Origin: DATGUN01 sp035301285
GTDB taxonomy: Bacteria > Bacillota > Bacilli > Bacillales > Amphibacillaceae
DNA length: 64,000 nt
Assembly: GCA_035301285.1 (NCBI GenBank)
Contig: DATGUN010000037.1
Span: 1-64,000 of the forward strand
Direction of reading: 5' to 3'
The translations under genes and the position numbers were made by a program. Each line of letters opens with the position of its first letter. Within the stretch, counting starts at the first letter, position 1. Positions 25,401 through 33,521 of this stretch are shown here, piece by piece. The notes beneath the pieces are model-generated. The model was not told the origin of the DNA. It worked only from the letters and a program-made list of their open reading frames with translations, and made no database searches.

Positions 25401-25628
25401 ACAGTTGATTTGAATGGCCTATTGAAAAATCGGGTTGATTTGATGATAGGAGTTTTATGGATTCATGGATTATAACTGCGATATGACGATGTGCGATTAA
25501 AATAGATGTGCTAGTACTGTCGTCAATGACCATTGCATAACTTGCATTAGTATGAAAATGGCCTCTGGAGTGGGGGTTGATCCATATGTGTAAAAATATG
25601 GCCCAAGATGAAATAAAGGATTGATTGT

Positions 25629-26615
25629 ATGAAAACGTGGGAAGATGTTGCAGAGGTTCAGCCGCTCGCAAGTAAAATCATCACGAATAGTATTTTAAAA
25701 GAACGGATGTCACACGCGTATTTGCTGCAAGGCGATAATGGAACCGGAAAAGAGGCCATCGCATTGCTTTTGGCAAAGGCTTTGTTTTGTGAAGAGGGGA
25801 CCCTCGAACCGTGCAATTCATGTGCCTCATGCAAGCGTATTGATTCTGGCAATCATCCGGATGTCCACTGGATCGCACCTCTTGAACAATCCATCAAAAA
25901 AGAACAAATTGACCATCTTCAACGGGAGTTCACTTATTCCGGTTTTGAATCCAATCAAAAAATATATATCATAGAAGAAGCAGAAACGTTAACAACCAAT
26001 GCCAGCAACCGTATTTTAAAATTCCTCGAGGAACCAGCTGTACAGACGACAGCCATTTTACTGACGGTTAACTCACGGACGATTCTTCCCACCATCCGGT
26101 CCAGGTGCCAGGTGATTGATTTGCGTCCGCTTGATACGAAACGACTGCAGGAACAACTGGTCGATCAGGGGATAAGTGAGACCAATGCCGTATTTTTAAG
26201 TGCTATCACAAGCCGTCTGGACGAAGCGCTTGCCCTACATGAAGATGAGTGGTTTGCACAAGCTCGAAAGCGAATGGTACAATTGATGGAGCGATTAATA
26301 ACCAGACCCGAATCCGCTTATTTGTTCATTCATAGCGATTGGATGCCATATTTTAAAGACAGGGAAAAACAATTACTCGGATTGGATATGCTACTGTTAG
26401 CCTTTCGCGATCTTTTATACTATCATATAGGCAACAAGGAACAGATGGTTGCGTTCCGGGAAGATGATCCATTGTTGGAAAAAGGAGTGCTCCAATTCAG
26501 CGAGAAACACTTATTGACCATTTTACAATCACTTCTTGAGGCCAGACGGAAGGTTATGCAATATGTAAATCCAACCCTTGTGATGGAACAATTAACACTT
26601 CAAATAAAGAGGTGA
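25629..26615 (+). CDS. holB: DNA polymerase III subunit delta'
   Basis: Clamp-loader subunit of 328 residues. The P-loop region is LLQGDNGTGKEAIALLLAKA, the zinc module CEEGTLEPCNSCASCK, Walker B-like IYIIEEAETLTTNASNRILK and the sensor/SRC motif TILPTIRSRCQVIDLRP. It lies between darA and ricT as in B. subtilis. Its end overlaps the Shine-Dalgarno of ricT. Confidence 0.95.
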   Translation: MKTWEDVAEVQPLASKIITNSILKERMSHAYLLQGDNGTGKEAIALLLAKALFCEEGTLEPCNSCASCKRIDSGNHPDVHWIAPLEQSIKKEQIDHLQREFTYSGFESNQKIYIIEEAETLTTNASNRILKFLEEPAVQTTAILLTVNSRTILPTIRSRCQVIDLRPLDTKRLQEQLVDQGISETNAVFLSAITSRLDEALALHEDEWFAQARKRMVQLMERLITRPESAYLFIHSDWMPYFKDREKQLLGLDMLLLAFRDLLYYHIGNKEQMVAFREDDPLLEKGVLQFSEKHLLTILQSLLEARRKVMQYVNPTLVMEQLTLQIKR

Positions 26616-26620
26616 TCGGC

Positions 26621-27448
26621 ATGTTGGAAGTTATAGGAATCCGCTTTAAGAAAGTGGGTAAAATATATTATTTCGATCCGGGCGAGTATGACGTTTCCCC
26701 TGATGATTATGTCATCGTGGAGACAGTCCGCGGAATCGAATTTGGCAAGGTCGTTCTGACGCACAAGAAAGTAGAAGAAGAGGATGTTGTCCTGCCGTTG
26801 AAAAAGATTCTTCGTCTAGCGACAGAAGATGATAAGCAGACGGTTGTGGCGAATCAGGAGCATGCGGATAAAGCATTTCAGACCTGTGGGGAAAAAATAA
26901 AAGAACATCGACTCGATATGAAACTAGTAGATGTTGAATATACATTTGACCGGAATAAAATTATCTTCTATTTTACCGCAGATGGACGGATTGATTTCCG
27001 CAAACTCGTCAAGGATCTGGCAGCTCAATTCAAGACACGCATAGAATTGCGTCAAATCGGTGTTCGCGATGAGGCGAAACTGCTGGGTGGAATCGGTCCA
27101 TGTGGTAGAATGTTGTGCTGCTCTACATTTTTGGGCGATTTTGAACCGGTATCTATCAAAATGGCAAAAGACCAGAGTCTCTCATTGAACCCTGCTAAAA
27201 TATCAGGTTTATGTGGACGCTTGATGTGTTGCCTGAAGTATGAGAATGATGATTATGAGGCAGGTAAACGAGATATGCCAGATTTGGGTGAAACCATTCA
27301 TACACCCTATGGAGACGGGGAGGTTGTTGGCCTCAACATCTTGGAGCGCTTAATCCAGATTGAAATCCCGGAAATGGAACGAACCATCGAATACACATTG
27401 GATGAATTGATGGAAGAAGGTATCATCAGCGCGAAAGCCACCAAATAG
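26621..27448 (+). CDS. ricT: RicT (YaaT), PSP1-domain regulator
   Basis: Part of the RicA-RicF-RicT complex that promotes RNase Y processing, Spo0A phosphorylation, competence and biofilm. The PSP1 domain covers residues about 60-150. Two cysteine motifs, GPCGRMLCCSTFLGDFEP and GLCGRLMCCLKYENDDY, supply Fe-S ligands known for this complex. The ATG at 26621 fits GAGGTGAT; a GTG at 26612 is part of that site. 275 residues, as expected. Confidence 0.95.
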   Translation: MLEVIGIRFKKVGKIYYFDPGEYDVSPDDYVIVETVRGIEFGKVVLTHKKVEEEDVVLPLKKILRLATEDDKQTVVANQEHADKAFQTCGEKIKEHRLDMKLVDVEYTFDRNKIIFYFTADGRIDFRKLVKDLAAQFKTRIELRQIGVRDEAKLLGGIGPCGRMLCCSTFLGDFEPVSIKMAKDQSLSLNPAKISGLCGRLMCCLKYENDDYEAGKRDMPDLGETIHTPYGDGEVVGLNILERLIQIEIPEMERTIEYTLDELMEEGIISAKATK

Positions 27449-27461
27449 TGGGGTGTAAGGA

Positions 27462-27809
27462 TTGAACAAAAGACAGATTTTTGATCAGGTATCAGATATG
27501 GAACAACAGATAGGGGAGCTTTATGAACAATTAGGTGATCTGAAGGGGAAAATCAGTCATTTGCTTGAAGAAAATCACCGATTGGAATCCGAGAATCGCC
27601 ATATCCGTCATCATCTTCATACGGAAGAGAATGAAGAGGGTAATGGGGAATCCGAACAACCTAAATTTTCCATGTCTATACCAGGTGAAGGATATGATAA
27701 CCTAGCTCGGTTATATGATGAAGGTTTTCATATTTGTAATTTGGAATTTGGAAGTCCAAGGCAAAAAGACTGTATCTTTTGCCTCGACTTTTTAAATAAA
27801 TCGAAGTAG
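27462..27809 (+). CDS. yabA: replication initiation control protein YabA
   Basis: Binds DnaA and the DnaN clamp and restrains replication initiation. Residues 1-60 are a coiled coil with heptad leucines (IGELYEQLGDLKGKISHLLE); the C-terminal domain has the zinc ligands in FHICNLEFG and KDCIFCLDFL. The start is TTG after a GTAAGGA site. 115 residues, the usual length. A terminator follows. Confidence 0.94.
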   Translation: MNKRQIFDQVSDMEQQIGELYEQLGDLKGKISHLLEENHRLESENRHIRHHLHTEENEEGNGESEQPKFSMSIPGEGYDNLARLYDEGFHICNLEFGSPRQKDCIFCLDFLNKSK

Positions 27810-27829
27810 GTTAGATATAACTACGTGTC

Positions 27830-27860
27830 AAAAGCTGCCCATTTTGCGGCAGCTTTTCAA
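27830..27860 (+). terminator. terminator after yabA
   Basis: AAAAGCTGCC and GGCAGCTTTT form a perfect stem around CATTTTGC. Confidence 0.82.
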
Positions 27861-27908
27861 TTGTTGGGATAAAACGGTTGGGTAGGATCATAAAAGGACG
27901 GTATTGTG

Positions 27909-28655
27909 ATGGTAGAATTATACGATGATGAGCGAATCGATTATTTGGTTGCCGATCAAAGCATGCAGATCATTCAAAGTGATACAGCGTTTTCGTTTTC
28001 ACTTGATGCGGTTTTATTGGCGCAGTTTGCATATGTCCCGATTCGAAAAGGGAATATACTTGATCTATGTACAGGTAACGGGGCAATTCCGCTTTTATTA
28101 TCTAAACGGACAAATGCATCGATCATCGGTGTCGAAATCCAGGAACGGATAGTGGGTATGGCAAAGCGCAGTGTCCAGTTGAATCACCTTGACAAGCGGA
28201 TAACGATGATTCATGGTGACTTGAAACATAGGCAAGATGAACTTGGGCAAAGTACATTTGACGTGGTAACATGTAATCCACCGTATTTCCGGCATGTGCG
28301 ACAAACAGAACATAATCACAATGCCTATCTGACCATTGCACGTCATGAGGTGGCATGTACATTGGAAGATGTTGTGAAAGCATGTAAATTATATGTACGT
28401 CCCGGTGGGAAGGTGGCTATGGTCCATAGGCCGAACCGATTGGTGGATATTTTGATGCTGTTTCGTTCTTACGGTATTGAACCGAAGCGTATTCGTTACG
28501 TCTATCCTAAAAAAGGAAAAGATGCCAATATGTTGCTCATTGAGGGTATCCGTGACGGAAAAAGCGATTGTAAAGCACTATCGCCACTTTATATTTATAA
28601 TGAGGATGGAACGTATACCAAAGAGGCAGGTGATATCATCAATGGAAGAAAATAA
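27909..28655 (+). CDS. yabB: tRNA1(Val) adenine-N6 methyltransferase-like protein
   Basis: SAM-dependent methyltransferase of the TrmN6 family, 248 residues. The SAM motif is ILDLCTGNGAIPLLLSKR, followed by IIGVEIQERIVGMAKRS and the catalytic DVVTCNPPYFRHV (NPPY). It should methylate tRNA A37 or A22; the exact site is not certain for Firmicutes. The yazA start lies inside its last codons. Confidence 0.9.
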   Translation: MVELYDDERIDYLVADQSMQIIQSDTAFSFSLDAVLLAQFAYVPIRKGNILDLCTGNGAIPLLLSKRTNASIIGVEIQERIVGMAKRSVQLNHLDKRITMIHGDLKHRQDELGQSTFDVVTCNPPYFRHVRQTEHNHNAYLTIARHEVACTLEDVVKACKLYVRPGGKVAMVHRPNRLVDILMLFRSYGIEPKRIRYVYPKKGKDANMLLIEGIRDGKSDCKALSPLYIYNEDGTYTKEAGDIINGRK

Positions 28656-28932
28656 TGAGCATACTGTGTATATTTTACGGTGCCATGACGGTTCGCTGTA
28701 CACAGGCTATACAAATGATCTGGAACATAGAGTTCGCATGCATGAGTCGGGAAAAGGTGCCAAATATACGCGTGGACGCGGTCCTTTTCAAGTAATGTAT
28801 GTGGAGACGTTTCCAACCAAGGAAAAGGCCATGCAACGGGAGCATGCCATTAAACAGTTGACACGTAAAGGGAAATTCGAATTGATACGGCAGCAGCTGA
28901 AAGAGGTTTTGGCAAATGAACATACAGAATAG
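28642..28932 (+). CDS. yazA: GIY-YIG nuclease family protein
   Basis: Small single-domain GIY-YIG protein of 96 residues: TVYILRCHDGSLYTGYTNDL gives the Y-x(8-11)-GYT motif and the arginine follows in EHRVRMHESGKGAKYTRGRG, with a Glu in AMQREHAIKQ. Cellular role of these short UPF0213 proteins is not established. It overlaps yabB by 14 bases and rsmI by 17, so the three are coupled. Confidence 0.92.
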   Translation: MEENNEHTVYILRCHDGSLYTGYTNDLEHRVRMHESGKGAKYTRGRGPFQVMYVETFPTKEKAMQREHAIKQLTRKGKFELIRQQLKEVLANEHTE

Positions 28933-29791
28933 TTTTACGGGAACCGAACAAGGGACGTTATATGTTGTCCCGACGCCAATTGGAAATTTGGATGATATGA
29001 CGTTCCGAGCAGTGAAAACACTAAAAGAAGTGGATATCATTGCGGCGGAGGATACACGTAACACGATGAAACTGCTGCATTATTTTGATATCCAGACGGA
29101 ACTTATCAGTTACCATGAACATAATAAAGAATCCAGGGGTCAAGCTTTGTTGAAACGGCTGGAGAACGGAGCATCCATTGCCGTTGTCAGTGATGCGGGG
29201 ATGCCTGCCATATCCGATCCGGGGGAAGATCTGGTTCGCATCGCAGTGGAGGGTGCGCATCCCGTCATCGTCCTTCCTGGTGCCAATGCTGCTTTATGTG
29301 CACTGGTCGGCTCCGGTCTTCCATCGAAAGAATTTGTGTTTTATGGATTTTTGCCACGAAAGGCCAAGGAAAAAGAAACGGTTTTAAAACGTTTGGCTGC
29401 TTTGCCTGCGACTCTTTTGTTCTATGAATCCCCTTATCGCCTTTTGGATACTTTAGTGGCATTGCATCACCACATGGGCAATCGGAAAGTGACAGTGGCA
29501 AGGGAACTGACCAAAAAATTTGAGTCCTATATCAGAGGTTCTATAGAAGATGTCATGGGATGGGCACGGGAAAATAAGGTTAAAGGGGAATGCTCTATTG
29601 TAGTGGAAGGTTCGGACCTGATAGAAGAAAAGAATGCCTTCTGGTGGAGTGATCTGACTATTGTACAACATGTCGATCACTACATCGAACATGATGCATT
29701 ATCAAGCAAAGATGCCATTAAACGGGTAGCACTTGAAAGGCACTTGCCTAAACGGACTGTATATAACGCTTATCATGTGAATGGTCAGTAG
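28916..29791 (+). CDS. rsmI: 16S rRNA (cytidine-1402-2'-O)-methyltransferase
   Basis: Methylates C1402 in the ribosomal decoding centre. It belongs to the tetrapyrrole methylase fold: LYVVPTPIGNLDDMTFRAVK, IIAAEDTRNTMKLL, VVSDAGMPAISDPGEDLV and FYGFLPRK are all signature blocks. 291 residues. It ends the yabB-yazA-rsmI unit and converges on abrB. Confidence 0.96.
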   Translation: MNIQNSFTGTEQGTLYVVPTPIGNLDDMTFRAVKTLKEVDIIAAEDTRNTMKLLHYFDIQTELISYHEHNKESRGQALLKRLENGASIAVVSDAGMPAISDPGEDLVRIAVEGAHPVIVLPGANAALCALVGSGLPSKEFVFYGFLPRKAKEKETVLKRLAALPATLLFYESPYRLLDTLVALHHHMGNRKVTVARELTKKFESYIRGSIEDVMGWARENKVKGECSIVVEGSDLIEEKNAFWWSDLTIVQHVDHYIEHDALSSKDAIKRVALERHLPKRTVYNAYHVNGQ

Positions 29792-29803
29792 GTTGTGGAG
29801 AAA

Positions 29804-29842
29804 ATGAAAAAAAGGATCAACACTCTTGATAAGCGTCAATCC
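29804..29842 (-). terminator. terminator of abrB
   Basis: On the minus strand GGATTGACGC and GTGTTGATCC pair over ten positions, three of them G-U, around TTATCAAGA, followed by TTTTTTTC. Confidence 0.75.
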
Positions 29843-29858
29843 CTTCATATATATACGT

Positions 29859-30140
29859 TTATGCATTTTCAAATCGATCTGTTATCTCTTTGACAAGCTC
29901 TTCAGCGCCCTCTTTGCTAAGTACAAGTTTACCGTCTGCAAAGCTTTGATTTTCATCAGATACATCACCCGTCACATGGCATGCCATACCCGGGTTGTAT
30001 TTCGTCAATACAATCTTGTCGGTATCCACGAATATTTCCAGTGGATCTTTTTCGTGGATGTCCAATGTGCGCCGCAGTTCAATCGGTAAGACAACTCTCC
30101 CCAGTTCATCAACCTTTCTTACGATCCCAGTAGATTTCAT
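29859..30140 (-). CDS. abrB: transition-state regulator AbrB
   Basis: DNA-binding repressor of post-exponential genes, 93 residues. The swapped-hairpin AbrB domain is MKSTGIVRKVDELGRVVLPI then ELRRTLDIHEKDPLEIFVD. The frame extends 38 residues upstream, but the ATG at 30140 has a GAAGGGAG site and is the family start. The promoter region carries two Spo0A boxes, so high Spo0A~P should shut it off, as in B. subtilis. Confidence 0.96.
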   Translation of the reverse strand: MKSTGIVRKVDELGRVVLPIELRRTLDIHEKDPLEIFVDTDKIVLTKYNPGMACHVTGDVSDENQSFADGKLVLSKEGAEELVKEITDRFENA

Positions 30141-30218
30141 CCCTATTCTCCCTTCGGAAATTTTTAAAAATGAAGTACCCTTTTGCTGGTGCTTTTTTAT
30201 TTTTGAGGCACCATAATT

Positions 30219-30283
30219 TTTCGTCATATTTCGACATTTCTCTCTATGTTCCATATAGTACCAATCTTTACCATAGATGTCAA
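30219..30283 (-). promoter_or_regulatory. abrB promoter with two tandem Spo0A boxes
   Basis: Minus strand: TTGACA (30278-30283), 17-base spacer, TACTAT (30255-30260). Just downstream of the expected start come TGTCGAA, three bases, TGACGAA (30219-30238), matching the 0A-box TGTCGAA. The layout agrees with B. subtilis abrB, where Spo0A~P binds downstream of the start. The rest of 30141-30466 shows a 5-bp GGTGC/GCACC pair in the abrB leader and, to the right, no recognisable leader RNA for metG. Confidence 0.85.
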
Positions 30284-30466
30284 TAATTTTTGTGCAAAAT
30301 TAGTGATTAATTTGAAAATTTAACAGTCATTCATCGGTGGGTATATGTCATTGATGATAAATGTTGCTGTGAAATATGCCAGATGTGCAGTTCTGGAAAT
30401 TGTGTGCTAAAATCGCTACAATAGATGTATTGTAAACATATTGGTAGAAAGAGGTGGATTTCCAAC

Positions 30467-32419
30467 ATGCCAGATAAGAAAACATTTTATATTACCACCC
30501 CGATTTATTATCCAAGCGGGGACTTGCATATTGGACATACGTATTCAACTGTGGCGGGAGATGCCATGGCACGATATAAACGATTGCGCGGATATGATGT
30601 GATGTATTTGACCGGAACAGATGAACATGGTCAAAAGATCCAGCGAAAAGCAACTGAAAATGGAATGGATCCCAAAAAATATGTCGATGATATCGTTGAC
30701 CGTATCCAGGACCTTTGGAAGAAGCTGCATATATCCAATGATGATTTTATCCGTACAACAGAAGATCGGCATAAGATTGTTGTAGAAAAAGTTTTCACTC
30801 AATTGCTCAATCAAGGCGACATTTATTTGGATGAATATGAAGGTTGGTATTGTACGTCTTGTGAGTCATTTTTCACGGAGCGGCAGCTGGATGATGGACA
30901 TTGTCCGGATTGCGGGAAACAAGTCGAGAAGGTGAAGGAAGAATCGTATTTCTTCAAAATGAGTAAATATGTCGATCGGCTTGTTCGATACTATGATGAG
31001 CATCCGGACTTTATCCAACCGGAAAGCCGTAAAAACGAAATGCTGCAAAACTTCATCAAACCGGGGCTTGAGGACTTGGCGGTTTCCCGGACAACATTTG
31101 ATTGGGGCATAAAGATACCCGGCAATCCGAAACATGTCATATATGTGTGGATCGATGCGCTCACGAATTATATTTCTGCACTTGGCTACGGAACAGATAA
31201 TGACGAGAAGTATCAAACGTATTGGCCTGCCGATGTCCATTTGATGAGTAAGGAAATCGTTCGGTTCCATAGTATATATTGGCCGATCATGCTGATGGCG
31301 CTTGATATTCCACTTCCGAAAAAAATCTTTGCACATGGCTGGATTTTGATGAAGGATGGCAAAATGTCCAAATCGAAAGGGAATGTTGTTGCCCCCGGAC
31401 CATTGATGGATCGTTACGGACTGGACGCACTCCGTTATTATCTGTTGCGTGAAGTTCCATTCGGTTCCGATGGTGTATTTACGCCAGAAGGATTTGTGGA
31501 GCGTACGAATTATGATCTGGCGAATGACCTCGGGAATTTGTTGAATCGGACTGTCGCCATGATCGTGAAATATTTTGATGGTGAAATGCCTGCGTATAAA
31601 GCTTCCGAAACAAGCGAAGATGAGGTGCTTGAGCAATTTTCGGCAGATACGATCCAAGATGTGGAAGCGGCAATGGAGAATATGCAATTCTCGGTGGCCC
31701 TTTCATCACTGTGGAAGTTCATCAGCCGGACAAATAAATATATTGACGAGACAGAACCATGGATTCTGGCGAAGGATGACGGCAAAAGGGATCGTCTGGG
31801 GAATGTCATGGCTCATTTGGCCGAATCGCTCAGACAAATCGCCATCCTGCTTAAACCCTTTTTAACAGAAACGCCGGAAGAAATTTTCGTCCAGCTTGGT
31901 GTATCAGATGCGTCAATGCAAAACTGGGATAGCCTTTATCAATCCGGACAGATTGAACAAGGGACAAAGGTTCGGAAAAACGCTCCTATTTTCCCACGGC
32001 TTGATGTCGAAAAAGAGGTGCAGATCATCAAAGATATGATGCACCAAAATGTACCTGAAGAAAAGCCCGCAGCTAAAATACCAGAGCAGGCAGATGAAAT
32101 TGTATATGACGATTTCATGAAGGTGGATATGCGCGTTGCTGAGATTTTAAAAGCTGAAAAAGTGAAAAAGACGGATAAATTGATCAAAATGCAACTGGAT
32201 ATCGGTACGGAAAAACGGCAAGTCATTTCTGGAATCGCCCAGTACTATACCCCTGAAGAGCTGGTTGGTCGGAAAGTCATTTGCGTGACGAATTTGAAAC
32301 CAGTTAAACTTCGCGGAGAAAAGTCAGAAGGCATGATTCTTTCCGGGGAAGATCCAGATGGAAATCTCTCCCTCGCCAAAGCAGATGAATCGCTGCCGAA
32401 CGGATCTGTCGTGAAATAA
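30467..32419 (+). CDS. metG: methionyl-tRNA synthetase
   Basis: Charges tRNA-Met. 650 residues: the HIGH motif is in YYPSGDLHIGHTYSTV, the zinc knuckle cysteines in CTSCESFFTERQLDDGHCPD followed by CG, and KMSKS in LMKDGKMSKSKGNVV. The C-terminal 110 residues, starting at YDDFMKVDMRVAEILKAEKV, are the dimerising tRNA-binding domain. The ATG at 30467 follows AGAGGTGG. No T-box leader is visible. A strong terminator follows. Confidence 0.97.
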   Translation: MPDKKTFYITTPIYYPSGDLHIGHTYSTVAGDAMARYKRLRGYDVMYLTGTDEHGQKIQRKATENGMDPKKYVDDIVDRIQDLWKKLHISNDDFIRTTEDRHKIVVEKVFTQLLNQGDIYLDEYEGWYCTSCESFFTERQLDDGHCPDCGKQVEKVKEESYFFKMSKYVDRLVRYYDEHPDFIQPESRKNEMLQNFIKPGLEDLAVSRTTFDWGIKIPGNPKHVIYVWIDALTNYISALGYGTDNDEKYQTYWPADVHLMSKEIVRFHSIYWPIMLMALDIPLPKKIFAHGWILMKDGKMSKSKGNVVAPGPLMDRYGLDALRYYLLREVPFGSDGVFTPEGFVERTNYDLANDLGNLLNRTVAMIVKYFDGEMPAYKASETSEDEVLEQFSADTIQDVEAAMENMQFSVALSSLWKFISRTNKYIDETEPWILAKDDGKRDRLGNVMAHLAESLRQIAILLKPFLTETPEEIFVQLGVSDASMQNWDSLYQSGQIEQGTKVRKNAPIFPRLDVEKEVQIIKDMMHQNVPEEKPAAKIPEQADEIVYDDFMKVDMRVAEILKAEKVKKTDKLIKMQLDIGTEKRQVISGIAQYYTPEELVGRKVICVTNLKPVKLRGEKSEGMILSGEDPDGNLSLAKADESLPNGSVVK

Positions 32420-32432
32420 TTAAGGAAAATGG

Positions 32433-32469
32433 AGAGGGGTGTCATGTAGGAAGGGCCCCTCTTTTTTTA
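32433..32469 (+). terminator. terminator after metG
   Basis: AGAGGGG and CCCCTCT pair around a 16-base loop, followed by TTTTTTTAT. Confidence 0.8.
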
Positions 32470-32488
32470 TTGAGAAAGGATGAACATC

Positions 32489-33268
32489 GTGTTATTTGAT
32501 ACGCATATGCATGTCAATGTCGAGCAGTTCAAAGATGATAAAGAAGAAGTTATCCAGCGTGCATTTGACGCAGGTGTAAACGATATGGTCGTTGTTGGAT
32601 TTGACAGGGAAACCATACCTCTGGCCATCGAAATCGCCGAACAATATGAGACCATTTATGCTGCAGTCGGCTGGCATCCAGTTGATGCCATCGATATGAC
32701 CGAAAGTGATCTGGCCTGGATCAAAGAATTGTCGAAACACCCGAAAGTTGTCGCAATCGGTGAAATGGGCTTGGATTATCATTGGGACAAATCTCCCAAA
32801 GAAGTCCAGGATGAGGTGTTCCGGAAGCAAATCCGACTTGCGAAAGATGTCGAAATGCCTATTATCATCCATAACCGTGAAGCGACCGAAGATATCATCA
32901 AGGTGTTACAAGAAGAAGACGCGGAGGAGGTCGGCGGCATCATGCATTGCTATAACGATGATGTCCGCTATGTTCAGGCTTGCCTGGATATGAATTTTTA
33001 CATTTCGCTGGGCGGTACGGTGACGTTCAAAAACGCCCCACTCCCGAAAGAAGTCGCTGTACAAGTCCCTATTGACCGGCTGTTGGTTGAAACGGATTCG
33101 CCCTTTTTGGCACCACACCCGCATCGCGGCAAACGTAATGAGCCCTCCTATGTCAAGCTTGTCGCTGATAAAGTAGCGGAGTTGAGAGGTTTGTCCGTTG
33201 AAGAATTATGTCAAAAGACAACGGAAAATGCTTTTCGGGTATTTAGATTACAAAACAAAGAAATATAA
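32489..33268 (+). CDS. tatD: TatD-family metal-dependent nuclease
   Basis: Metal-dependent hydrolase/DNase of 259 residues (YabD in B. subtilis). Metal ligands are in LFDTHMHVN (HxH), AIGEMGLDYHWD, IIHNREATED, GGIMHCYND and VETDSPFLAPHPHRG. The GTG at 32489 gives the family start and is eight bases after GAGAAAGGA; an ATG at 32480 overlaps that site. Lies between metG and rpfB as in relatives. Confidence 0.93.
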   Translation: MLFDTHMHVNVEQFKDDKEEVIQRAFDAGVNDMVVVGFDRETIPLAIEIAEQYETIYAAVGWHPVDAIDMTESDLAWIKELSKHPKVVAIGEMGLDYHWDKSPKEVQDEVFRKQIRLAKDVEMPIIIHNREATEDIIKVLQEEDAEEVGGIMHCYNDDVRYVQACLDMNFYISLGGTVTFKNAPLPKEVAVQVPIDRLLVETDSPFLAPHPHRGKRNEPSYVKLVADKVAELRGLSVEELCQKTTENAFRVFRLQNKEI

Positions 33269-33324
33269 CGGGGTTGTCTAAACAGATTTACTCATTTACT
33301 TTTGAAAAAATAGGGACTTTTTAC

Positions 33325-33358
33325 TATGGACTGGTTAAAAAACCAGTCCATTTTTAAT
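33325..33358 (+). terminator. terminator after tatD
   Basis: ATGGACTGGTT and AACCAGTCCAT form a perfect 11-bp stem around AAAAA, followed by TTTTTAATT. Confidence 0.9.
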
Positions 33359-33466
33359 TGGAATATTACATATGTATAGATTGTGTCTATGCACTTAAAC
33401 CACCTTATCAATTTCCCGTGAAATACAGTGTAAATGAATTGTAAAGAAAGCGTAATTAAAAAAGCT

Positions 33467-33495
33467 TTGACTTTGCATAGGAATATTATTACAAT
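33467..33495 (+). promoter_or_regulatory. sigma-A-type promoter of rpfB
   Basis: TTGACT at 33467-33472, 17 bases, TACAAT at 33490-33495; AAGGAGG follows before the start at 33522. Confidence 0.75.
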
Positions 33496-33521
33496 CGGAC
33501 ACGATATAAGGAGGCAGATGC

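Noticed and set aside
25312..25671. 119-residue minus-strand frame between darA and holB
   Set aside because: Begins with TTG inside holB, lacks a ribosome binding site and has no family I recognise; kept only as an alternative in the yaaR finding.
30301..30466. T-box leader for metG
   Set aside because: No specifier hairpin, T-box sequence or terminator could be found before metG.
30866..31687. 273-residue minus-strand frame inside metG
   Set aside because: Antisense shadow of a clear essential gene with full motifs on the plus strand.
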